A stretch of DNA of 28,539 bases, from the NCBI GenBank assembly GCA_964460305.1, contig CAYWRA010000024.1:1-28539 (forward strand), given 5' to 3'. Shown here piece after piece: positions 22,945-28,539 of this stretch. The number at the start of each line of letters is the position of its first letter. Position 1 is the stretch's first letter. Below the pieces are notes generated by a model. That model was not told the origin of the DNA. It saw nothing but the letters and a program-made list of their open reading frames with translations, and searched no databases. The position numbers were made by a program, and so were the translations under genes. The stretch comes from JAPLCX01 sp964460305. Lineage in GTDB: Bacteria > Auribacterota > Tritonobacteria > UBA1439.

Positions 22945-23796
22945 CTACATCCTCTCTTTAAGCAACGCTCCTATTCCGGCCGCACGGGCGGCGGGGGGCA
23001 TTCTTTCAGCCCCTGACGGCCCCTCAAAAACCGGTTTCTGACACCTATAAAGCGCGCCGAGGGCGATAGGCGCCTGGGAGTTATAGTCCCACTCGCCTAT
23101 CTTCCGGAGCGCGGCCTCATAATCGGACGGGTCGTGATTTTCGAGCTGATAAACCCTCTTATTATAGTCCATGTACATATTATAGAAGGTCACGCATACC
23201 TGGAGGACGTCGACAAGGGCGAATCCCCGATGCGCAATCGCTTCCCTGAAAGTCTGCTTGAGGAGCTCCATTCTGTTCGAGTATCCCCGCGCGATAAAGC
23301 CGGCGCCGCTCGCGAGCATGAGACCGAGCGGATTGAGCGGCATTTCTTGCGTGCCGAGCGGAGTCGACTTTCCCTTGAACCCAATGGGGGACGTCGGCGT
23401 GTACTGTCCCGTGGTGAGCCCGTATACGCGGTTGTCATGTATGATCATGGTGATGTCCACGTTCCGCTTAGCGGCGAAGACGAGATGCTCCAGCCCCTCG
23501 CCGTAAGAGTCGCCATCCCCGGCAAAGCCTATGACCGCGAGGTTCGGGTTTGCAAGCTTTATCCCCTCAGCGACCGGCGCCACACGCCCGTGGATCGCAT
23601 AGAAGCTGTTGACGTTGAGATAGTCGGCGATCTTCGCGTGGCAGCCTATGCCCGAGACGAGAACGACGTTCTCCAGGCCGCCCCTCTCCTCGCCGATCGA
23701 TTCGAGCACCGCCTTGACCGCGTTCAGGATGGCGAAATTGCCGCAGCCCTTGCACCAGGTATTGACCGCGTGGGTTCCCAGTTCCGGCTTGCTCAT
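22945..23796 (-). CDS. korB: 2-oxoacid:ferredoxin oxidoreductase, beta subunit
   Basis: A 283-residue thiamine-diphosphate subunit of a CoA-acylating 2-oxoacid:ferredoxin oxidoreductase. WCKGCGN (C15, C18) and C52 are the expected Fe-S cysteines. GDGDSYGEG (93-101) and HDNRVYGLTTGQ form the Mg-ThDP site. With the fused gamma-alpha partner the best fit is 2-oxoglutarate:ferredoxin oxidoreductase or a close relative; the exact 2-oxoacid is not readable. It overlaps korA by 4 nt (ATGA). No delta ferredoxin subunit gene is adjacent, so a free ferredoxin is probably used. Confidence 0.93.
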   Translation of the reverse strand: MSKPELGTHAVNTWCKGCGNFAILNAVKAVLESIGEERGGLENVVLVSGIGCHAKIADYLNVNSFYAIHGRVAPVAEGIKLANPNLAVIGFAGDGDSYGEGLEHLVFAAKRNVDITMIIHDNRVYGLTTGQYTPTSPIGFKGKSTPLGTQEMPLNPLGLMLASGAGFIARGYSNRMELLKQTFREAIAHRGFALVDVLQVCVTFYNMYMDYNKRVYQLENHDPSDYEAALRKIGEWDYNSQAPIALGALYRCQKPVFEGPSGAERMPPAARAAGIGALLKERM

Positions 23797-25445
23797 CGCG
23801 TCACCCTCGCCAGTTGCTCCTCAAGCCCCTCGACCGAGAACTGCCTACCGTCGTACTTGCGGACGTTATCGCTGACGGCGACCCCATGGCAGCCCAGGAG
23901 CCCCGCCAATTGTCCGGTAACGTTATTCTCGACGCAGATCGTCCTCTTAACCCCTTCGAGGGCCCCTTTTAATTGAGCGATCGGGAAGGGCGCGAGAAGC
24001 GGTACGTGTACCACCCTGGCGCCGACGCGCGCGCCCGCCTCAATGCAGACGCCCTTGTTCGATCCCCAGCAGACGACCGCGGTGGACGCGGCGCGGTCGC
24101 CATAGATCTTGACTCCGCCGTATCGCCTCATCTCCTCTGCGAGATGCGTCCCCTTGCGCGCCCGTTTCTCCTGCATCATCTTCGCGAGGGAAGGGTCTTC
24201 CGTGGTGATACCGCTCTCGTCGTGCTCGTAACTGTCCGCCTTGACCACGGCCCCCTTGGCCGGCGGGAATGCGAGCGGAGATACGCCGGTCCCGGTATTC
24301 AGATATCTCCCGTACTCTCCCGCCCCATCCCAAAGCGCCGCCTCGCCCTCCGTGACTTCTCCCGCGGATGCAATGTCAAAACTATAGGCGCCCTCGCACA
24401 CCGCCTTATCCATAAGTATTATCGATGGGACCTGATACTTCCAGGACAGGTTAAGCGCGACGGCCGACCAGTAATACGCCTCCTCCGCGTCGCCGGGCGC
24501 GACGACAAGACGGGGAAACTCACCCTGGCCGGCGCTCATCACGAAACGCAATTCCGTCTGACTCGTATAAGTGGGTAGACCTGTGCTCGGCCCCGGCCGC
24601 TGGCCGACGACTACGGCGATTGGAATCTCGGCCATTCCGGAAAGGCTGAATCCCTCGGTCATGAGACAGAACCCGCCGCCGGAGGTGCCCACCGCGGCGC
24701 GCTTCCCCGCGTACGAGAAGCCGAGCGCCATCAACATCACGGCGATTTCGCTCTCGGGGTGCATCACCGTAACGTTGAAATCCCCGGCGACCTGCGCAAG
24801 AAAATGCAAAATGCCCGAGCTCGGCGTCATCGGATAGGCGATGTACGCATCGAGCCCCGCGGCAATGAGCCCGAGCCCGCACGCCTCGTTCCCGCTCACG
24901 AGCGGCAGCGCGCTCTGTCCGAGCGGCTCCAATTTCTCCCCCGCCTCCGCGCTCTCGAATCCCCTGCGGGCGAGCTTCAGGTTCACATCGAGCTCCCTCG
25001 GCATATCTTTGGTGAATACCCGCTCGATGACGCTCCACTCCATCCCCACACTGCCGGCGAATGCGCCGATGAGGCATGAGTTGCGCATGAGCTCTGGTGC
25101 GGAGGCTTCCTTCACGATCGTCTTCAATGGTAGGCCCAGGCCCTCGGCCTTTGCCGAATCCGAATCGTAGATGATCCGCGATCGGTTCGTCAGCTTCGCC
25201 CCGTGCTTGTCGATGGCCTCCTGGTTCAGGGCAAGGAGATAATCCATCCGGTCGCGGCAGGCGCCTGTTCCGGACTTCGCCGCCCTCACCACGGAGAAGT
25301 TATGGCCACCGCGTATCAGCGAAGAATAGTCGTAATCGACGTAGATGCGGTAACCGAGCTGCGCGAGCAACCGTGCGATGAGCAGTCCCGCCTGGTTGAT
25401 CCCGTCGCCCGCCTGGCCGCCTATCAGAACAGAGAGCTCGTTCAT
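23793..25445 (-). CDS. korA: 2-oxoacid:ferredoxin oxidoreductase, fused gamma-alpha subunit
   Basis: A 550-residue fusion. The gamma domain covers about residues 1-190 (IGGQAGDGINQAGLLIARLLAQLGYRIYVDYDYSSLIRGGHN). The alpha domain follows (GNEACGLGLIAAGLDAYIAYPMTPSSGILHFLAQ and GTSGGGFCLMTEG), ending in the C-terminal VCIEAGARVGARVVHVPLLAPFP region. This domain order is typical of KorA-type enzymes in anaerobes. It makes reduced ferredoxin from 2-oxoacid oxidation, or runs reductively in CO2-fixing pathways. No ribosome site is seen; TATAAT lies 9 nt before the ATG. korB follows with ATGA overlap. Confidence 0.93.
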   Translation of the reverse strand: MNELSVLIGGQAGDGINQAGLLIARLLAQLGYRIYVDYDYSSLIRGGHNFSVVRAAKSGTGACRDRMDYLLALNQEAIDKHGAKLTNRSRIIYDSDSAKAEGLGLPLKTIVKEASAPELMRNSCLIGAFAGSVGMEWSVIERVFTKDMPRELDVNLKLARRGFESAEAGEKLEPLGQSALPLVSGNEACGLGLIAAGLDAYIAYPMTPSSGILHFLAQVAGDFNVTVMHPESEIAVMLMALGFSYAGKRAAVGTSGGGFCLMTEGFSLSGMAEIPIAVVVGQRPGPSTGLPTYTSQTELRFVMSAGQGEFPRLVVAPGDAEEAYYWSAVALNLSWKYQVPSIILMDKAVCEGAYSFDIASAGEVTEGEAALWDGAGEYGRYLNTGTGVSPLAFPPAKGAVVKADSYEHDESGITTEDPSLAKMMQEKRARKGTHLAEEMRRYGGVKIYGDRAASTAVVCWGSNKGVCIEAGARVGARVVHVPLLAPFPIAQLKGALEGVKRTICVENNVTGQLAGLLGCHGVAVSDNVRKYDGRQFSVEGLEEQLARVTR

Positions 25446-25454
25446 ATAGTGGAT

Positions 25455-25460
25455 ATTATA
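25455..25460 (-). promoter_or_regulatory. Candidate -10 of korAB
   Basis: TATAAT on the minus strand, 9 nt before the korA ATG, with no clear -35 and no ribosome site. It would give a leader of zero to a few nucleotides. The rest of the 25446-25736 gap shows nothing I can identify. Confidence 0.35.
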
Positions 25461-25736
25461 TCAACAACTCTTCCCGGCGAAAGCTGGAATCCGAATGACA
25501 GGTCATGGATGATGCATGTAATAGTGCATACTTTCGTGAATAACGCCCCCCGAACTTACCGTAATGCGCCCTTCAAGGTGCGCTACCGGGAAGAGAGCGA
25601 AGTCCAAACTTTTGTGTTCGCAATCAAGTTATGGGTATGATGAATGGGGCGGGTCGGTTATGATGCAGCACCGGGGGCTTTTTAGCAGTGGCCTACATTA
25701 ACCGGCAATTCCAAGTCGATCGGTGCAATCAGGCGC

Positions 25737-26300
25737 TTACATTAATCTCTTGTATTTCCCCATCAAGTGCGCCTCACCGAGGATGTGTCCCTCCATCGCT
25801 CTCAGCAACCGCTCTTTGGTCACCCGGCCGTTGAGATCAAGCTCCGCATCCAGGGCGTAGAGCTTGAAAAAATACCGGTGCATGCCGTGCGGAGGGCAAG
25901 GCCCGCAGTAGCCGATCTTCCCGAAGTCGTTTACGCCCTGGATGGCCCCGCTTTCCAACCTCTCCCGAAGAGCAACACCCTCGGGCAAGGCCCTGGTGTC
26001 AACGGACAGGTTAAAAATGACCCAGTGGACCCAAGTGCCCACAGGAGCGTCGGGATCATCGCAGATGAGTGCGAAGCTCCTGGTGCCGGCGGGCGCCGAA
26101 CTCCACGCAAGCGCTGGAGACAGGTCAGCGCCGTCGCACGTGTGCTTCCGTGGGATCATCCCATCCTCCTCAAACGCAGCGCTCACAAGCGACAGTTTCA
26201 TGTCACCGCCCCCTTTCCCCTCCCTCTGTTGCTGATACCCCCCCGGACACGCGCATGGTAGCGCCGTAACGATCAGTAAACAACACAGCGTCATTTTCAC
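25737..26300 (-). CDS. YbhB/YbcL-type PEBP (Raf kinase inhibitor-like) protein
   Basis: A 187-residue protein with the bacterial PEBP fold. Signatures are DGADLSPALAWSSAPAGTRSFALICDDPDAPVGTWVHWVIFNL and YCGPCPPHGMHRYFFKLYALD, with the ligand-pocket DPDAP and the GMHRY motif. The GTG start at 26300 has AGAGGAG upstream and adds a hydrophobic, Cys-containing N-terminus (LCCLLIVTALPCACPGG). That suggests export, possibly as a lipoprotein, although the lipobox is poor. An internal ATG at 26201, also with a good GGGGGCGGTG site, would give the usual ~154-residue cytosolic form. The biochemical role is unclear in most bacteria. It follows tlpA by 13 nt. Confidence 0.88.
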   Translation of the reverse strand: MKMTLCCLLIVTALPCACPGGYQQQREGKGGGDMKLSLVSAAFEEDGMIPRKHTCDGADLSPALAWSSAPAGTRSFALICDDPDAPVGTWVHWVIFNLSVDTRALPEGVALRERLESGAIQGVNDFGKIGYCGPCPPHGMHRYFFKLYALDAELDLNGRVTKERLLRAMEGHILGEAHLMGKYKRLM

Positions 26301-26313
26301 CGTCCACTCCTCT

Positions 26314-26811
26314 TCACTTCAACAGCTTCTCGATTTCCTTCTCGACCGACGGGCACCTACGGCACACGACCGCTCCGTCCCTCCCGATGAGCAGCTCGTC
26401 CGGTATGCCCATCACGCCGTATTGCCTTGCCACCCTCCCCTCCTCGTCCATGAGTATGCGATAGGGGATCTCGTACTTAGCCGCAAACGATGCAACTTTT
26501 TTGCGGCTCTCCTGCACGTCGACCATGATCACTTCAAGCCCCTTATCCTTGAAACGGTCGTGCAATTTTTTCAACTCAGGGACCTCGTTGCGGCAATGCG
26601 GGCACCAGGTGGCGCCGAACGTCAAGAGCACCACCCTCCCCTTAAGATCGCTCAACTTAACCTCGGCCCCCTTGAGCTCCTTGAGGGAGAAATCGGGCGC
26701 CTTGCCGGCGCCGGGCCGCGCCGCCGCCTCCGACCCCGCTGCGCATGTCGAATTCACCACCGAGAAAAAACCTACGCCCGAGGCCAGAATCAATATGTGA
26801 ATACTACGCAT
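26314..26811 (-). CDS. Exported TlpA/ResA-type thiol-disulfide oxidoreductase
   Basis: A 165-residue thioredoxin-fold protein with an N-terminal signal sequence or anchor (ILILASGVGFFSVVNSTCAAG). The peroxiredoxin-like start APDFSLKELKG leads to the redox motif C70-P-H-C73 (TFGATWCPHCRNEVPEL). The cis-proline loop is GIPDELLIGRDG. An unusual second CXXC (C150-R-R-C153) lies near the C-terminus. AAGGAGGTG before the ATG at 26811 sets the start. It probably receives electrons from the CcdA/DsbD-like transporter gene located upstream in the same direction, to reduce exported disulfides or serve cytochrome c maturation. Confidence 0.9.
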   Translation of the reverse strand: MRSIHILILASGVGFFSVVNSTCAAGSEAAARPGAGKAPDFSLKELKGAEVKLSDLKGRVVLLTFGATWCPHCRNEVPELKKLHDRFKDKGLEVIMVDVQESRKKVASFAAKYEIPYRILMDEEGRVARQYGVMGIPDELLIGRDGAVVCRRCPSVEKEIEKLLK

Positions 26812-26863
26812 CAATACACCTCCTTAAACGGGAAAATCCCAAAGCCCAAATCCCAAAAGTTAA

Positions 26864-27047
26864 TTGAACCACTGCGGGCGCCGAGGCCACTGATAATTCG
26901 GAATGTCTCTTCAGTGCTTTCAGTGTCTTCAATGGTTCAAACTTCAGGCTGTTTGTCCATCTGCGTTAATCCGTGTGCATCCGTGGTTGAAATTAAGCCG
27001 CCTCATCCCCCGAAGGGATCCCGTTGGGACGTGGATAAAAACCACGT
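26864..27047. repeat. Repeat-derived intergenic region downstream of ccdA
   Basis: The 230 bp gap holds an inverted pair TTGAACCA (26864-26871)/TGGTTCAA (26933-26940). It also has ATCTGCGTTAATCCGTGTGC and CATCCGTGGTTGAA words like those at 20.9 kb. A CCCCGAAGGGATCCCGTTGG motif lies from 27007. A small hairpin ACGTGG/CCACGT (27029-27034, 27042-27047) touches the ccdA stop but lacks a T-run. No gene is visible. Confidence 0.55.
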
Positions 27048-27757
27048 CAAACCATGAATGTCCCCGCCTTGATCAAAAAATATTCACCCATGCCTATCAA
27101 TATCAAGCCGAATAGCCGCTTGACTCTCAGCATCCATGGCCCCGCCGCCGGGAGCCCCGCAAGGAGTCCCGAGAAAGTCCCGAGGATGATCAGCAACGTG
27201 CCCATGCCCAACGCAAATAGAAAAAGGAGAATGATCCCGAAAACGACGCTTTGCTGCGTCGCCACATAGGTGAGAAGGACCGCGAGTACCGGCGCAGTAC
27301 ATGGGCCCAGCACCAATCCGGAGGCGGCCCCCACAAAAAAAGAGGCCGCCATTCCGTCACCCGCACTCCGCGGCTGCCCCTGCCTTAGCAACCTGGGCAG
27401 CGGTAGGGTAAAAACGTCGAGCATCGAGAGCCCGAGCAGCACGCACACGTTGGCCACGATAAAAAAAGTCAGCCCGTTCGTCTGGATCCGGCCGAAGAGG
27501 CTGCCCGTCAGAGCGGCCACACTGCCCAACGCGGCATACGTGCACGACATCCCGAGGACGTAGACGAGGGAGAAGACAAAGGATCTCCATTTGGAACCGG
27601 CACTCCTGGCGCCGACATAGGCGATGGTGATGGGGACCACCGGATAAATACAGGGGGTGAAACTGACCAACAGGCCGCCGAGGTAGGCCGCCGCGCAGGC
27701 AAGCATGAGAGAATCGCGCAGATAATTATCCAGACCGCTGATGAAATTTTGAATCAC
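27047..27757 (-). CDS. ccdA: CcdA/DsbD-type transmembrane thiol reductant transporter
   Basis: A 236-residue inner-membrane protein with about six helices that carries reducing equivalents across the membrane. The reactive cysteines are C36 in helix 1 (VSFTPCIYPVVPITIAYVG) and C153 in helix 4 (LVLGPCTAPVLAV). The FTPCIYP form is closer to the DsbD beta domain than to classical CcdA. The separate thioredoxin gene upstream replaces the fused domain of DsbD. The GTG start at 27757 overlaps the thioredoxin stop (GTGA), so they are coupled. tlpA, its probable periplasmic client, is 230 nt downstream. Confidence 0.93.
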   Translation of the reverse strand: MIQNFISGLDNYLRDSLMLACAAAYLGGLLVSFTPCIYPVVPITIAYVGARSAGSKWRSFVFSLVYVLGMSCTYAALGSVAALTGSLFGRIQTNGLTFFIVANVCVLLGLSMLDVFTLPLPRLLRQGQPRSAGDGMAASFFVGAASGLVLGPCTAPVLAVLLTYVATQQSVVFGIILLFLFALGMGTLLIILGTFSGLLAGLPAAGPWMLRVKRLFGLILIGMGEYFLIKAGTFMV

Positions 27758-28062
27758 AGTATGGTGCGTATCCCCTCCAACAACTCCGGTTCGGACACAT
27801 CCCCGGACAATCGGTGCACCTCTTTTCCATCCTTGAAAAAGACGATGGTGGGAATGCTGAGGACATTAAACCGGGATGCCGCGCGGGCGTTCCTGGCAAT
27901 GTCCATCTTGCGCACCCGCACTCCCTCGTGGCGGGCCGCCACCGCCTCGACACGGCCGGCCACCTTTGCGCACGTGCCGCACCAGGGGGAAGAAAAGAGG
28001 AGCGCACACGGGCCCCCGGCGACTTCTTCATCAAAACGCGAATCGTCCATCTCGGCGATCAT
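27754..28062 (-). CDS. Thioredoxin
   Basis: A 102-residue thioredoxin with C28-G-T-C31 (SSPWCGTCAKV) and the SIPTIVFFKDG cis-proline loop. It has no signal peptide, so it is cytosolic by sequence and could feed electrons to the CcdA/DsbD-like protein. It overlaps both neighbours by 4 nt: ATGA with the rubrerythrin-like gene upstream and GTGA with ccdA downstream. The CGTC dipeptide differs from the canonical CGPC, which usually shifts the redox potential upward. Confidence 0.93.
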   Translation of the reverse strand: MIAEMDDSRFDEEVAGGPCALLFSSPWCGTCAKVAGRVEAVAARHEGVRVRKMDIARNARAASRFNVLSIPTIVFFKDGKEVHRLSGDVSEPELLEGIRTIL

Positions 28063-28529
28063 GTCACCTCGGCGAGCATGTCCTCCAGGAGGCGCTTATG
28101 CTCGCGCTCCTCTTTGATGATCCCAACAACCCCCTCCCGCGTCTCATGGGAAGAGATACGGCGCATACACGACTCGTAGAAGCGGACCGATTTTTCTTCG
28201 ATGGCTATCCCCATACGGATCACTTTCCGGGGAGAGTCCAGCGCTTCCTCAAGCTCCCCCATGCTCCGGTACGGCTGGAATATCCCGTAATCGACACCCG
28301 ACAACAGGTCATCCTCCTCAAAGCCGTCCTCCCGCAGCTCCCTGATCTTGGAAAGTTCTCCATCGAAGAATTCGAGGTGATCCCGCTCCTGGCTGGCCAG
28401 CAAATTCAGGGTGTCGCGCGCGCGCGCGCTGGCAACCCTCTCCGCCAGCCTCCCATAGAAATTTATCCCATCCTTCTCGATCTTCGAGGCGAACTTAAAA
28501 GCCTCCACTTTGTTGAAAACGACGAACAC
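28059..28529 (-). CDS. Rubrerythrin-like ferritin-fold protein (5' end near window edge)
   Basis: At least 156 residues of a four-helix ferritin-like domain with two ExxH motifs: E48-X2-H51 (SQERDHL) and E141-X2-H144 (EEREHK). E18 and E111/E112 are the remaining candidate diiron ligands. There is no C-terminal rubredoxin domain, unlike classical rubrerythrin. Such proteins reduce peroxide or store or sense iron in anaerobes. The frame is open to the right edge; GTG at 28529 is a possible start but the true start may lie outside. It overlaps thioredoxin by ATGA, placing it first in the visible three-gene thiol/peroxide unit. Confidence 0.85.
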   Translation of the reverse strand: MFVVFNKVEAFKFASKIEKDGINFYGRLAERVASARARDTLNLLASQERDHLEFFDGELSKIRELREDGFEEDDLLSGVDYGIFQPYRSMGELEEALDSPRKVIRMGIAIEEKSVRFYESCMRRISSHETREGVVGIIKEEREHKRLLEDMLAEVT

Positions 28530-28539
28530 AAGATCGCCC

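Noticed and set aside
25500..25640. Short plus-strand reading ending in RYREESEVQTFVFAIKLWV
   Set aside because: It looks protein-like at its end but has no start context, no ribosome site and no family I recognise. It may be a decayed fragment.

Overview
This 28.5 kb window looks like a chromosomal segment of an uncultured, moderately GC-rich, strictly anaerobic bacterium. The anaerobe inference rests on the gene content: a flavodiiron protein, a hybrid cluster protein with a CX2CX8CX5C cluster motif, rubredoxin, a rubrerythrin-like protein, a ferredoxin-dependent 2-oxoacid oxidoreductase and an ETF:quinone oxidoreductase. Thr/Pro-repeat secreted proteins and many dispersed intergenic repeats fit lineages such as Omnitrophota/Auribacterota-like groups, but that placement is only a guess. 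Two proteins, a DacZ-type diadenylate cyclase and a DUF1464 protein, belong to families I associate mainly with archaea. There is no rRNA, tRNA, CRISPR array or recognisable transposase.

All genes but one lie on the minus strand. From high to low coordinates (the direction of transcription) they are: a rubrerythrin-like protein, thioredoxin and a CcdA/DsbD-like transporter in an overlapping cluster (28.5-27.0 kb); exported TlpA and a PEBP protein (26.8-25.7 kb); korA-korB (25.4-22.9 kb); an ABC exporter pair (22.8-21.1 kb); a small membrane protein, a PNPOx-family protein, a flavodoxin-like reductase and a glutaredoxin (20.8-19.0 kb); an overlapping GNAT/DUF2156 acyltransferase pair (19.0-17.7 kb); rubredoxin and endonuclease III (17.5-16.5 kb). 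The lone plus-strand gene, a thioredoxin-like protein, sits at 16.1 kb. Then come a YhiN-type flavoprotein, a DUF4143 ATPase inserted next to a duplicated hcp 5' end, hcp itself, a flavodiiron/YHS/Zn-ribbon/cation-efflux operon (11.1-8.4 kb), a solitary secreted protein, ETF-QO, an overlapping DUF1464/radical SAM pair, dnaJ, dacZ and the start of a secreted Thr/Pro-repeat protein that runs off the left edge.

Functionally the window centres on low-potential electron flow and defence against O2, NO and thiol stress. KorAB and ETF-QO connect ferredoxin and ETF to metabolism. FprA, Hcp, rubredoxin and the rubrerythrin-like protein detoxify. TlpA, CcdA, thioredoxin and glutaredoxin move thiol reducing power.

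The most unusual material is intergenic. (1) A five-member stem-loop family built on TGACAAAT words has a conserved apex and always sits 0-26 nt after a minus-strand stop codon. (2) A GC-rich hairpin module is inserted at the same internal site in two of those copies, while a third copy preserves the empty site. (3) Two ~300 bp nested inverted repeats occur. (4) A 203 bp MITE-like element has self-palindromic 25 bp ends. (5) A diverged ~56-70 bp direct repeat of the hcp 5' end brackets the ATPase gene. (6) Several genes appear to have leaderless promoters, the best being TTGACA-N17-TATAGT-N6-ATG in front of the YhiN-type gene.
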